A stretch of DNA of 64,000 nucleotides from Phlyctochytrium arcticum (GCA_025602905.1 JAHLKI010000003.1:1302001-1366000); one strand, 5' to 3'. Positions 35,186 through 46,700 are shown, counted from the stretch's first letter. Translations and numbers: made by a program. The notes: generated from the letters alone by a model not told the origin.

Positions 35186-35784
35186 GATTTATGTTCCTAT
35201 TGATTGGGTTGGGCAGAGATATTGGTTGACAAAATAATCTCTCAGGCAAAAAAAAATACAAACCAGCCTTTACTGTTGTCGCAAATGGGTCGCGGTCGCC
35301 CAAAGGGCAAACAGAATGCACCTGGTCATCATGCAGGAAGGCCTACCTTCTACAACCAACACTTTCAAACTCGTGCATCAACCAGTAGTTCAAGATCGTC
35401 ATCAGTGGAAGGGATCAAAGCCAGGGAACAACAGGAATCCAACACTGGCTGAACAAGCAGTGCGCATCAAGCTCCATTCTATCCGATATTCACAGTTGGG
35501 AAACCCCACGGGAAACCCGCTGAGAGTAATGGTATGTTTGATTCAAACTCGCATTTTGTTTTTTTCTTTGAATTGAATTTTGTGTACCAGTCGAATCAAA
35601 CTCCTTGGATGCTGGGATGGCAATGATTGTAAAGGAGAACGACGTTAGTAGGGATGACCGAATGCAGATAGTTTCGGAATTGGGCGATATTACCGGAACT
35701 ACCAGGATGTCAGAAACCGCCGTGGTCAAAGTGGCAGAAGTTAGTAGCGACGATGAACTCCAATTGCCGACAACAACGGAGGTA

Positions 35785-35789
35785 CAGTA
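35785..35789. other. CAGTA insertion in FamX-2
   Basis: GAGGTA-CAGTA-GACATT. Removing it fuses two frames into LPTTTEVDIVLKLQSATAVD without a break. Confidence 0.85.
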
Positions 35790-36782
35790 GACATTGTCCT
35801 GAAGTTGCAATCTGCAACTGCAGTGGACCGTGTGGTGTGCGAGATGCTGGAGGACGAGGCTGAAGCTCTTAGAGCCGAACTTGAAGGTAACTTCTCTGGC
35901 TGGTTGCCTTCATGCGCAAGTGCGCCTTGTGTGAGTGATGGGTCTAATCAGAGTTACATATCAGATCGCGAGGTGGAGGAGCCTGAGACCACTGACAAAG
36001 ACTTCGAGCCGGATACCCCGCACAACACATATCCAGAGTTCCTTACAGCAGAATAGCAAAGAATTCTTGACTCAACGGCACCGGGAGAAGTCCCAGATTG
36101 CGTCAAATTTGGCGACGGGTTTGTGAGACGGCCGTCCATCCAGAATATTCTTAAGAGCCAGAAGAAGTTGGACCCGATTGAGCTGGCTTACCCCGATTTC
36201 TACCTACATGTCCCACACCATTATGTAAACCTGAGATGTCCATGCGGCGGAAGTCTTTCTCCCAAAGGCTGGGGCAATATCTTTAGGAAGGTAGTGGACC
36301 TGACGCGGGTGTGGTATTTGCTATCAAGGGCATACCGCTGTGACAAGAGAGGCAAAGAACTGGATGCGGGAAAACATACGTAGGCCATACCAAGACAATT
36401 ATGGATCAACTACCGGAGAGCTTGCGCATGACATTCCTGGCCCACCTAACGAAGAGATTGGGAATCTCTCGTCTTCTTATTGATGCCATGCGACCCTTGT
36501 TCCAACACCGCATGGGTCCATTTCCCTTATCAAAAATGTTAAGGGAACTCCAGACCAAAGAATACGATTCCAGGCGCCTGGCGTACTTGGAGGGGATTCG
36601 TTACAGACTCAAGAACCCTCCAGCTTTTGGTGCCCAAGAAGAATTCTGGGCTTTTCCAGACTTTGATGGAGCGTATGGATCACACATACCCCACCCACAT
36701 TACTTGTCCAGTATTTATAACACCGTTCAGCGTCAATTCCTGGAGCGCCGTTCTCAACACATGGGTATGCTTTCTGCCAATA

Positions 36783-36787
36783 CTGTA
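36783..36787. other. CTGTA insertion in FamX-2 RNase H-like block
   Basis: GCCAATA-CTGTA-TTCTTTCG. Removing it restores GMLSANILSSDFSHNLPKR, which fits the family pattern. Confidence 0.88.
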
Positions 36788-37046
36788 TTCTTTCGAGCGA
36801 CTTTAGCCACAACTTACCCAAGCGGGTTGCGCGTGTTGACGGGGTACCAGTGTATACGGCGGGGCACACATTCGGGAACCAGTAAGGAGGGATCCGTGGC
36901 CATACTTTGACGTTTTCAAAAAGTCTTAATGAGTTAGACTAGCCTATCAGTGCCATGTTAACATCACTTGCGCAGTACGGGCACGAACAGCCACAGCTTC
37001 TGTTCGTTGATGACATTCCAGGTAAAGTCAAATTTGTTTCTTCACA

Positions 37047-37883
37047 ATGCATGCACCTTATCCAGCATTTGATATGATCAACCAAAAGGCGAAAGGGCAT
37101 ATTTCGAAAAACACATCCCATCCCTCAAAAAGAAAAAAGAATGTGCAAGCTACCGTTATCAACAAGTTCGCGCATCTCGAAGAGTATCAACGGCTTGAAT
37201 CTGTACAGGTGCTGGTGATCAACACGGCTAAATCCTGTGATACCTTGATCAACTTGTACATCCTAAACAAGCTTCCAACCAAAGAGGGGGAAGTTTTCCT
37301 GACCGGATTCGATTGTGAGTGGTGCCACAACCCGACCACGAATGTCTCTGGGGCAGTTGCTACCGTACAAATTGCAACCACCCAGGTTGTCCTCATCATT
37401 CAGCTTTTCCAAATAGGCTCAGTCCGGAAAAGTTTGCAGGACTTTATGAAAAATAGCCAAATACTCGAAATTGGCAAAAATGTCGGTGGAGACCTTGCGA
37501 AAATACTGCGGGACTACGAAGTAACGGTGCATGTACTCGGAAATATTGAGTTAGGAGCTCTGTGCAAGGAAAAGAAGGTGGTCGCTCGAGGAACAGCCGG
37601 TCTGGATGTGCTCTGTGCAGCAGTCTTACGACAAAAACTCCCGAAGCCTGATGCGGTGAGAATTAGTGAATCATGGGAGAACGAGCACCTCTCCAAAGCG
37701 GAAATCGAGTATGCTGCGAACGATGCCTATGTCGGCTTACAGATCTACCGGACCTTGCTTGCCATGAAACCTGCTGATGCGACTTCGCCTTTCGCAACTG
37801 CGGGACAGCGTGTGGAAATTCTTGCAGCTGACCGCAACAAAGCTGTTTTTAGCCATCGGGGTGATTGTTGCCGCAGATGTTGA
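37047..37883 (+). other. DEDDy exonuclease domain of FamX-2, longest clean stretch
   Basis: An uninterrupted frame holding the three acidic motifs of the RNase D/WRN exonuclease group: Asp and Glu in FDCEW (about 37308), Asp in GGDLAKIL (about 37490), and Tyr/Asp in YAANDAY (about 37710-37730). Such domains remove nucleotides from 3' ends of DNA or RNA. It is an internal part of FamX-2, probably not a separate gene: the codons before it continue from the previous exon. Confidence 0.8.
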
Positions 37884-38299
37884 GAAGTTGAACGGCGTTA
37901 ATGTGACAAAAACCCGCCAAGTTGTGGAAGTGCACGAGGTGTTTGTTGCTGGTGCATTCATCCCAGCAAGTAAAGGTGATTGAGATCTTCACTTCTTATC
38001 GTTGCTGGTTTCTAATGTATGTTTTCCTTGAAATCAGTTGTAACGTTTGGCAGCTTGAATTTGCCTGATTCTGTTGCAGTGCCAATATCCCGCTTAAGAG
38101 TAGCCAACCCAGGCCACAACCTGTGATTACTGCGCAAATCCCAGACCTTCCAAATTCAGGACCTTCACTGCACCACCATGCTTTGTTAGAGAATCTAGGG
38201 AGCAATCCACCCACTGAGCCTGATGAGTGTGCCGCTGAAGTCGGCGATGAAACTGTCACTCTTGCCGAACAGCTTTCAGTATATTCAGAGGACCTCACT

Positions 38300-39677
38300 A
38301 CAACGCCACTAAACGATCATCTAATTGACACCAACATTCGTTGTTGATGGTGTACAAGCCAATGATAGGTCGATGCGATTGAGAACTGGTATCCCCTTGG
38401 CGGCACGACCTTTCGTTTTCGCAGCCTCCTTGTGGGATCCATCCGCACCCCACACTTGGCCATCTATTAGTTGTTGATGACAGCGCATGTACTCTTCCAA
38501 AGTCCATTGCATTCCGTTAGGCTCCTACAATGGAATCATTTAGACGGATTCACTTCCAAACAACCTCCCGAAAACACGTACCACCAATACCACCATTTTG
38601 AAGAGTTGTGTGTATACTGTTGAGAGGTAGTGTTCTGAAGGGATAAATCCTTTGTATCTATTCTCGTCATAAAATCACCAAAGTCCAAGTACTGTAAGTG
38701 CTCCTGAGCTCATTGTTTACCCTTGGAAGTATCTGTGCTTTGCCAGCTCGAAGAAAGTTTTCCTGAGCGGTATGAAGTCTGGCAACATAGACCAAAAGCA
38801 ACGTTGTGTATCTCTCCATAGGGTTATGCATCAGGTGCTCTCGACAGGCTTTGACGCCCTTGCCATGCACAATATTATCGCGTAATTGATGCAGAATACG
38901 CTGAAGAAAAGCACTTCTCTGCGTGAGAACAATAGGAAATGACGCACAGCTGGATTAAGAAGATCAGTAACCTTTGAATCATAACCATGGAACGTCCCGC
39001 AAATATCACTTTTAGCCCCTGACGATCTAATATCCTGTGCGATCCTCCAAAATAACTCGTCTAAGAGTTCTGGCGAATCCATCTCGTTTCACTGCGGAAC
39101 TTTTTTTGCAAGACGGACAAGGAGGCTTGCCGTTTTCTAACATTCCTGGGAATTGCAGTTCAGGAACCCAAACAAACACAGGCTACATATGGCATTCTGC
39201 GTCAGCTGTGAGAATGCGAAACCTGTCAACGAAGATTACCTTCAAAAAGTATTGAGAAACTACCGGAAACTCCTCCAAAGGAGCCTCGTGACAGCCTAAA
39301 GCAGGATTTATAGGATGAACCCAAAAATATTCGAATGGAAGGGGAACTTTTGCCTTGCTGCAGTATTCCACCACTTTTTTGATCCATGAGTGGAAACTAT
39401 CCTGGTTTTGATAGCGCTGCTTCACAAGAAACGGAAGTTGTTCCAAGACACTCTTGGCGGCATCCGTCAGTCCGCTAGGCACTTGCATGGCCGTGGCAAA
39501 CGGGGATGGCTGTCTCGCAGCACCGGGACCTCTGGGGTGCTTGGGGTCTATGAGGGCCGTTGTGCTCGCTTGGGAGGTGGCATTTGCACCTGAGGCAGAT
39601 ACAGGTGTAGTGAATGTAGCGGGGATAGCTCCTGTATTTGCCGATGTATTAGCAGCTGTGTCATTGTTGTTGGACAT
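38300..39677 (-). pseudogene. FamX-3: third member of the cysteine-rich/RNase H-like family, truncated
   Basis: Minus strand from ATG 39677. A disordered Asn/Thr/Ala-rich start leads to FEYFWVHPINPALGC. After an intron come GKPPCPSCKKSSAVKRDGFA (about 39110) and FHGYDSKVTDLLNPAVRHF, the two halves of the DUF6729-like domain. A helical block HGKGVKACREHLMHNPMERY follows. The next part reads STYLDFGDF and YKGFIPSEHYLSTVYTQLF if CTGTA at 38692-38696 is removed and one T is added nearby. The gene ends at VWGADGSHKEAAKTKG, the form of an RNase H first strand, just where FamX-2 also ends. The two genes converge and both lose their C-termini at about 38340. Confidence 0.65.
38692..38696. other. CTGTA insertion in FamX-3
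   Basis: On the coding strand the gene reads AGCACTTA-CAGTA-CTTGGAC. Removing CAGTA gives RSTYLDFGDF, the family pattern, instead of an early stop. A further one-base change is needed downstream. Confidence 0.75.
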
Positions 39678-40159
39678 GTCATTCCGCTGTTGAGATGGAC
39701 GGAAGAAACTTTAACGGTTTTTAAAAACATCACATGACCAGGCCGTATGTGATCGGCATGCAGAAGCGCGCCGAAAAGTCTTGGAGCTCCGGCCAGGCAG
39801 AAACCACCCAGCGAGCTTCCTTAGCTAAAAAAATATTCAACAACATGTTTTCACACAATAAAGACAGCACAACCACTACTATAAGCAGGACATCTACGTT
39901 GCTGAATTATTCTGCCAAGTCGGGGCTGATTGATGATCAAGAGAGCAGTGATGAGGTTTTCCAGTCTCAATTGTCACGAAGTGCATCTTCACCAGACTTC
40001 AACTGCATGCACAAACCTGAAAACATTCACAAACAACAAAACACAAGTATATTGAAAACAAAAATAAATAATTATATGCTATAGTAACTCAATCAAAAAA
40101 TAAATACGCCAGTAATCAAAATGCTAAGAATTACGCCAAAAGGTGATACGCAACAATGG
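39678..40159. other. 480 bp between FamX-3 and Crypton-3, no supported gene
   Basis: A 116-codon plus-strand frame (39734-40084) shows no motif. The two flanking genes are both on the minus strand, so this holds the FamX-3 upstream region. Confidence 0.35.
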
Positions 40160-42538
40160 AATACAATACACTACCGCCATTGGATTTCCGCCAACCAATT
40201 ACGCCGGGCCTCGTTGTCAGTCATCAGAATGAGATTCATAGCTTGCAGTGTTGCGCCTTTCTTCAACTTCTTCCCCTTACGATATTCCGCCAGCCGCTTG
40301 CTTTCAAGATGTGCTGCGACCTCCCTTTCGGGCAGGTTTTTCTCCACGGACAGACGGATGATGTTTCCGATGATGAACTTGCGCCTTTACCACGCCTTTG
40401 AGTTCTTGGCACCTACTGCCCCTCTTCCATGCCAATTGCGGGTAGGGTCCTGCTCCTTCAATCGCTCCAAGTCCTTGATAGCTAGGCCTCCTTGGAAACC
40501 ATTATCCCATTCTGTCCACAAATCAACAACCAAATAGATCTCGTTTTTCATCAGATATTGGCCGGTGGGCTGGGTGGGTGTGGTTTGGGCGGCGTGTGCG
40601 GTCTGGGCGGAGGGGGTAGTTTGGGCGGAGGGGGTAGTCTGGGCGGAGGGTGCGGTTTGGGCAGTGGGGGTCGTTTGGGCAGGGGGGGCGGTTTGGGCAG
40701 GGGGAGCGGTCTGGGCGGTGGGGGTGGTTTGCTGCCATGAATGCTTATGGCAATATCGGAACAGCCAGCAGTCTGGCAGATACAAGCTGCCGATTTGCGA
40801 AAAGTGTGGGTAACCTTGCTCGTGTAGATGTCGTTTTCGGCGAGGATTTCCTTTACAAATTTGCCGTGGACATTGTAATTGCCCCCAAACAATGAGATCT
40901 TGTACCATTTTTTGGGGTCGGAGATGTCGGGCCATGGCTGGTCTTGCATTGTGAATTTGTGGAATAAATAGCTGGCCAGAGCATTGGGCAGGCATGCTAC
41001 GGGATTTAGCGCTCGCATTTGCTGACCCCACTTCGATGCGCCCTTCGTTGTTGGTTTTGGATGACTTAATGTTCAAAATAACCCCGGTCATTTTCATTGG
41101 TCTTTCTTCAGGGTACTATGAAGGAAATAAAAGATGTTAGACTCATGTCTCGTCCGCTTTTGTATATGCTTACTTTTTGTGTCATCAAATCAGCTATCAT
41201 GGCGGACACCACATCCTCTGATCGGCCCATAATCATATGAAGCATCATACAGACAGCCCTATGATAGTAAGGGTCTGCATTGGCTGCTGCAGCTCCCGTG
41301 GTCCTCAACATGAGGTTGTCACTGATGGTCAAGAATTCATCCTTGTCGTAACCGTCTTTGATACTTCCAAGCGCCTTGTCCTGATAAGTAGCAGCTGCCA
41401 TTTACCCTTTGCTTCTCTTGAACTTTTTCTTGAAGGCTTTCAAGAATGCCCCTTTCTGTGGGTCTGGGAATGGGGATGTGTGACCAATATTCTGATCCCT
41501 CCACAGGTCCTCAGCAGCCTTGATGTCGGTGTTGATATTTTTGAATCCTTGGTTGGGGTTATTTCTCAGCGACTCAAATCTAGGTTATGCAAAATAGTGT
41601 TAAAACTTTAAGTCTTTTGAATATCTCAAACCCGCAAGACCCTCTTCATTACCTGATCCATGTATGAATTTTTTGCTCACTAACGAGGACCGCGCGTTTG
41701 TAGAGTTTGTCCATCACTTCAGCACTTGTGTCTCGATCTTCTTCCGGAGTTTGTAAATAGACTTCATGGGCATAACGCAGCCAAAAGTGCTAAGTAAGTA
41801 CCCAGTTAGCAACCCATGAAAGTAAATTAATTGAGTGCAATGATTAAACTTACCATGAAACGAGTCTGTCTGGCATTCCAGGCTTTGTTGGTGCCTTGGG
41901 CTCGAACGCCGCGGCGATTGTTTGCAGCAAAATTCATAGTGTTCGTGAGAAGCGCTTGGGCATTCGGCGGTACAGCTCGGTCAACGGTCATAACAATCTT
42001 AGTGAATCTTTCCAATACATTGTCTACAATAAATAAATTCAATTGTAATGAGTGCAAATTCATATGGGGATTATATGAAAAAATACATACCTGGAACATC
42101 CACTGCAGCCACTTGATTCATCGTGGTCAAAAGTGTCTCATCAACCGTTTCCATGAACCAAATTTGGATTTCTTCATTCGTCAAATGACTTTCAAGAGGA
42201 TTCAATGGGTCCGACTCTAAGCTGCCTGGTAGTAGGGCCTGGTTTCCAGCTTTAAAAACAAAGACATTTTCCGTGTAACTTCGCTCAAAACATGGCAGGA
42301 AACAAATTTCTTGAAGATCACGGATCTTGGGGTTCTCGTCCATAACTACTTCCGGAGTTGTGGGGGTGGCTGCAACTTCCGCAAAAAATTCAGGCATGTC
42401 CCTTCTCCACTGATAGATGTTTGATCCTTGGATTCCGAGTTGTTTGGTGACTTTGGCAACCTTGCCATTTTTGACAGAGAGATACACAGCAGTTTGCTTG
42501 CGCTCTTTGTCGAATCGGCCTCTTCTGGGTCCCATAAT
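40160..42538 (-). pseudogene. Crypton-3: helix-turn-helix, tyrosine recombinase and GCR1_C-like tail
   Basis: Starts at ATG 42538 with MGPRRGRFDKERKQTAVYLS and a helix-turn-helix KVAKVTKQLGIQGSNIYQWR. At least four GT-AG introns follow, with donors such as GTATGT near 42088 and GTAAGT near 41851. Later exons read VMDKLYKRAVLVSEQKIH; AAEDLWRDQNIGHTSPF; then, after an in-frame TAA near 41402, MMLHMIMGRSEDVVSAMI. The recombinase core reads VILNIKSSKTNNEGRIE, LNPVACLPNALASYLFHKF and SKVTHTFRKSAACICQTAG with the HxxR box, in a shifted frame. A Pro/Gln repeat (40560-40730) leads to VVDLWTEWDNGFQGGLAI and KFIIGNIIRLSVEKN, a GCR1_C-type tail. The catalytic Tyr is not clearly seen. Confidence 0.7.
40556..40735 (-). 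repeat. low-complexity repeat in Crypton-3
   Basis: A run of units reading GGGCGGAGGGGGTAGTTT and variants on the plus strand. On the coding strand it gives TAQTAPPAQT-like or PLPKPPPLPK-like repeats, depending on frame. It links the recombinase and the DNA-binding tail. Confidence 0.75.
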
Positions 42539-43533
42539 GTTCAGGTTGATGTTGATGGGGCAGTGGTTGGTTGATGGAGTCGCGTCCAGAGCAGAGTCAG
42601 ATGAATGTGAAGGAAGACGAAACAGACGAAAGAGACAAACGAGACGGGGGGGATGCGGAAGAAAAATGATACTTGAATGCTTGGTAATGTGAAAGGTGGT
42701 TGCGAGGATAAAAAACAACACCGTTGGACATGAACGCCCTACCATCATTCCATATCTTACTCGGTGGATGAGTTTTCCGGGAAAAAGTCTTTGGACCACA
42801 ATTTACCACCACATCTGATTTTGAACAACATCGCACTATCTACAATTATCTTTTGCGCGAGGAACTAAAGGTTTGGTTTGGCCATGATTTTTTTTCTGGG
42901 GTGTCTGGGTTTTTTCCAGCCCAACAAACCAATGTCTGCCATGTTTTCCCAGCTCCAATTAGAAGCGAGGTTTTTAGGTTAAAAATCACTCTGGCCGCGT
43001 AGTTTTTACTAATTGATTAGGTTAAAAACCTCCGGCCGCGAACTTCGGCCGCCGAGGGTTTGCATAGGAATGCGTCCGGCTTGCTTCGGCATTCCTCAAG
43101 AAACTGGCTATCGGCTGTTGCAAACCAGATCCCATAGTGGGAAAACTTCACCTTCTGGGTTCCAGTAGATGTGTAGATGACTATATGCAAGCACTTGATA
43201 TGGCAGTACGATATATATATATATGGGAATGTGACAGTAAGGATCGGATCAATCAAAAACAAAAAAGAAAAAAATACTGGTCAGGGCTATGGCAATAATG
43301 GTGGAGATGGCAGAGCTGCTTCTGAGCTGCTTATCAAAGGTCATTTTGCCTAATTTATTTGGAGCCAGTCCGCTGGGACCACTGATGTTTCGATGGATAG
43401 TTAGATAGATGTACAGTATTACAAGTTCAGGCCATTAAAGTACATGAGTATCCCCAACAAGGAGGCTTAGCTCTGAGATCCATAAGCTCGGTAATCGGAG
43501 GACTCCGCATACCCAAAGGCTCAGTTCACTGAC
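42539..43533. other. about 1 kb, no supported gene
   Basis: Includes the Crypton-3 upstream region, and a GATATATATATATATG microsatellite near 43210. A TACAGTA lies at 43412-43418 without a comparison copy. Confidence 0.4.
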
Positions 43534-43692
43534 CAACAACCACTGCCCAACCGGAGCCGCTCCACTGGGACCACTGCCCAGCTGGAGCCGTTTTGCTGGC
43601 ACCACTGCCAAGCTGGAGCCGCTTTGCTGGGACCAATGTCCAGCTATTATTGCCTTTTCGAGCGCGGAGCCGTGCTGCTGGGACCAACGTCC
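43534..43692 (+). repeat. tandem repeat, about 33-bp unit, four copies
   Basis: Unit form CTGGAGCCGCTTTGCTGGGA followed by CCACTGCCCAG. It ends just before the part of U2 that can be aligned with U1, so it may have replaced the left end of U2. Confidence 0.75.
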
Positions 43693-43803
43693 GAACCCTA
43701 ACGGCCAAAGTGTAGCCTACATTTTTGCAAAACAGTCATTCACCATCTGTCCATTTCCACACAATCTTTTGCACTACACACCTCCAGTAAACTCTCGAAA
43801 CTA

Positions 43804-43808
43804 CAGTA
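43804..43808. other. CAGTA insertion in the U2 leader
   Basis: U2 reads GAAACTA-CAGTA-CCTCAACCGG; U1 reads AAACCTCACCTCAGCCGG. The fit improves when CAGTA is removed. Confidence 0.55.
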
Positions 43809-43895
43809 CCTCAACCGGTATGGGAAGGAGACTCTGTGACTTTATCTGAACCTTTTCTGACAGGATCTTTAGTATTCCGACGCACAAGTGACAGC

Positions 43896-44594
43896 ATGCC
43901 ACCGAAAAGGAAGGTGAGATGGGCATCTTGATCAACTTGAACATCAAGTGCCGCTACAGTCTACTGATCGTAATTCCTTCGTCATTTGCCTTTTTTCTTG
44001 AACCTCGGAAATCCTCAGGCTGTAGGCTCATGAGTTTGGTTCTATGAAGTGCCTGGAAGAAAGAACGGCAAGTGGTACTTTATACCCGGCTGTTTTGGTT
44101 GTGGGACCAAGAACTCCTCCCGATTTTACAAGTTTGGATATGACGAGCTTGGTAAGCTGGCGATGAATGGTGTGAAGCCTCAGCTTGCGCGTAAGGCCGC
44201 TGCCCCGTATGCTTGCGAAGGGTGTCGATCTCGATGGTATAAATACGGATTCTTCCGACCTGTGGAAATTGTACCAGATGAATCGCCGGAAGCAGATGAG
44301 GATGAAGCCGTAGTCATGATGGTGGATCATGATGAGCCGGAGAACTTGTATCCCATCACCATTATCACTCCTTCGAAACCGGAGGAAGAGGATCCTGCAA
44401 CGGTCAATGACTTGAAAAGAGCCATGTTGGACTTTATCAAACGTCCTTTCGACGGGAATCCCTTTGTGGATGTCGATGGATTCATTGCGGCATACCCACA
44501 TCTGTACGCGCTCAAGGCCACCTCGATTGGCTTCAAGGACACACCGCTCCAATCCGTGCTCTACAGGGACCGCATGAAGAGAAAAATTATTTTT
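43896..44594 (+). pseudogene. U2 gene, part 1
   Basis: Exon 1 begins at ATG 43896 and reads MPPKRK before a GTGAGA donor at 43914, exactly as in U1. In exon 2 a TGA precedes VWFYEVPGRKNGKWYF. The zinc-type head is kept: GCFGCGTKNSSRFYKFGYDE and YACEGCRSRWYKYGFF. The frame runs to RDRMKRKIIF at the MULE-2 target duplication and resumes at 53803. Confidence 0.8.
44586..44594. repeat. 9-bp target duplication of MULE-2, left
   Basis: ATTATTTTT, repeated at 53794-53802. Confidence 0.9.
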
Positions 44595-44798
44595 GAGAAA
44601 AAGTCTCATATGCCCCTGTTTTCATTCGAAATTTCTGTTATGCCCCTCTTTTTTAAAAAATCTCAAAATGCCCTTGTTTTTGGGGTGATAACTCAGCTGG
44701 CGCAGTAGTTCATCTTGGTTGTGACTTTAGCCCAAGGATCAGGCCCAAGGATCTCCGTAAGGAGGATCAACATTCTGAACCACTTCCTTCCAGCAATC

Positions 44799-45336
44799 AT
44801 GATAGAAGTTGGTGCTTACTTTGATAATTTTGACGATGTGATACAAGCTGCCGCGGACCATCATTCCCTCAACGGATATTCATTCAGCGTAGACAAACGT
44901 GGCAAAAGCCGCCTTGTTCTTGCTTGCCGCGCGGAAGACTGTCCTTTTCACCTGCATGCAATCGTAGATCGGCACCAGGTTTGCAAGATTTCTCAACTGA
45001 ACACCACACATACGTGTGTGGGCAATTTGCAAGAGGGAAGAGGATCGCAAAATGCTAAAAAATGGGTTAGCCGAACGGTCCAAGCTGGAATGGTGGTCAA
45101 TAGCAAGTCAACTCCCAAACAAATTCAAGATCATATGCGTCAGCAGCATGGAAGCGTCCCATCCTACTCAACCGCTTTACGCGTCAAAGAAGATCTCCTT
45201 TCCGAGTCCGCAGATGATCAGAGAGAGCAATTCAGGATGTTTCGATCCTATTGTGCAGCTTTGCAGGTGGCGGACCCGCAAACGACGGCCATTGTCAAAG
45301 CGAGCAACGCTCGTCTTCCCACAATTCTGCCTGATT
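44799..45336 (+). pseudogene. MULE-2 transposase, part 1
   Basis: Begins MIEVGAYFDNFDDVIQ, parallel to MEVGTPFDNFDAVVQ of MULE-1, and keeps the Cys-rich head LVLACRAEDCPFHLHAI. It stops at LPTILPD, the point where E2 is inserted; MULE-1 continues here with AAQTYAQHFRS. Confidence 0.85.
45332..45336. repeat. 5-bp target duplication of E2, left
   Basis: TGATT, repeated at 52345-52349. Confidence 0.95.
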
Positions 45337-45624
45337 TGTGACGGGTTCTGGTTCTTTTATACTAGCGGCAGGCGGCCGAATGACATGTGTCATTGGTCCC
45401 TGAGAGCGGTAAGCAATCATTACTGCGCGAGCGGGCATGCGCCACACTCGTGACAGGTTTTCTTCCATCATAAAGTACTCTGATAGCATTAGACATAACT
45501 TTAAGTGTTTTTCGACCATTATACTACCCGAACTCTCGCAACCTGGGAAGTTGCATATAGCGTCCATTTTACTTTTCTTTGAGCCCCTTTCGTTGATCAG
45601 ACCGATCCCCCTGACCCCATTGCA
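45337..45624 (+). repeat. E2 5' LTR
   Basis: 288 bp, TGTGACGGG...CCCCATTGCA. About 98% identical to the 3' LTR by eye. Confidence 0.95.
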
Positions 45625-45637
45625 TGGTAGCACCACC
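45625..45637 (+). promoter_or_regulatory. E2 primer-binding site
   Basis: TGGTAGCACCACC starts at the first base after the LTR. TGGTAGC is what pairs with the 3' end of an initiator methionine tRNA in yeast Ty elements; position 8 differs from that example. Confidence 0.7.
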
Positions 45638-46260
45638 TTTGTGGTTTGATTGAAAACAAGGTCGGCTTTCCAATTTTGTTTTTGAAGTTTTTGAAGTTTA
45701 CCCTTCTCTCACGTATCCGTTCTTTCTTTCCAGTATCATGACTTCCAAGCCTTTGAAGACTCGCAAGGGGCAGAAGGGTGCCACCGACGGTGAAGCGTCG
45801 AAGCGTGACAAGAAGGAGGAGGCCGTCAGGAAGGCGAGACCGTCGATGACCTTATGGACGTCGAGGGTGGAGCTGACCCCTCTCCCCCTGCTGGGCAACC
45901 CCTCACTGAGCAACGTCGTGGGTCGACTGGCGCAGCGCTTGGCGGAAGCCTTGCGGAGTTGAAGTTGACCGCGACTGATGCCAGGGACAAGGGTAAGGGC
46001 CCAATCCCCGAGACCGAGGCAGAGCTCTGTGCTCTCCATGACGAAGTAGTCCGGTTGAAGGGACAGCTCCGGGAGCAGGAAGCGCAGGTACCCGGAATGC
46101 CGGTGAACCCTGGATCCACTCCCCAAGTAGGCAGCTCCTTCTTTGAAGTGAGCGAGCTGAAGTCCTTGCAGAAGTCGGCGAGCGAGGCTCGTTTTGCGGG
46201 AATTCGGGAGGATTGCACGGCCAAAAGGATCCGTGACTTCTTGGTACGTCATCACGACTG

Positions 46261-46265
46261 CAGTA
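46261..46265. other. CAGTA insertion in E2 gag (first)
   Basis: CACGACTG-CAGTA-CATGGAG. Removing five bases joins RHHD to MERHLTGAARSW in frame. The left flank is TG rather than TA, possibly a later A-to-G change. Confidence 0.7.
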
Positions 46266-46700
46266 CATGGAGCGTCATCTGACGGGAGCCGCGAGATCGT
46301 GGTTGGACTCACTTGGTCCATCTTGCCCCCGTTGCAGAACGGACTTTGAAGCGATGTTGGGGAGTCGCTTCATGGAACGTAACCCAAGACCTCGGGTTAT
46401 TGCCCAATTGAGAGGGTTGCAATGCAGCAACTACTCGGAGTACCTAGCGGTTTTTAACCGTCTGACCTCCCAACTGGCTGTAGGAGGAGAGCCACTGCCC
46501 GATTCCGAGGTTCGCGCCCTTTTCAGGGATGGGTTGAACCGAGGAGGGCATGTCTGGGCTTCTATGGGCAAAGACATTTTGCGTCATGCCCATTCAGTGA
46601 GGTCGGCCAATGCAGGTATCGCTCCAGCCACAGTGGCGGACCTGCAGCCCATTGGATCGGAGTTGTTGGAGATTTTCTCCCTCGACAACAACGGCAAGTA

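Larger units (their letters stand above)
35285..38340 (+). pseudogene. FamX-2: cysteine-rich domain, RNase H-like domain and DEDDy 3'-5' exonuclease
   Basis: Starts MGRGRPKGKQNAPGHHAGRP, an AT-hook-like head. An intron (about 35533-35590) leads to an acidic region. The Cys-rich domain (36160-36600) reads LRCPCGGSLSPKGWG and VWYLLSRAYRCDKRG, as in DUF6729. Next is an RNase H-like block, LSANILSSDFSHNLPKR once a 5-bp insert is ignored, with SLAQYGHEQPQLLFVDD. After an intron (about 37020-37066) comes a 3'-5' exonuclease domain with all three motifs: FDCEW (Exo I), GKNVGGDLAKIL (Exo II) and EIEYAANDAY (Exo III, Tyr type). The tail includes VTKTRQVVEVHEVFVAGAFI. Damage: CAGTA at 35785, a TAG at 36054-36056, a one-base loss near 36380, CTGTA at 36783, and TAA and TAG near 36880 and 36938. 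Probably a mobile-element protein; host function cannot be excluded. Confidence 0.7.

Noticed and set aside
40492..40813. Gly/Val/Trp-rich plus-strand frames
   Set aside because: Antisense of the Pro/Gln repeat in Crypton-3.
43200..43226. AT microsatellite as a regulatory element
   Set aside because: Simple dinucleotide run without a gene beside it.
46240..46268. Micro-intron at the gag frame change (GTACGT...CAG)
   Set aside because: About 21 nt is too short for splicing; a 5-bp insertion explains the frame change.
45698..46321. 207-codon minus-strand frame over E2 gag
   Set aside because: Shadow of gag; no motif and the plus strand carries the CCHC gene.
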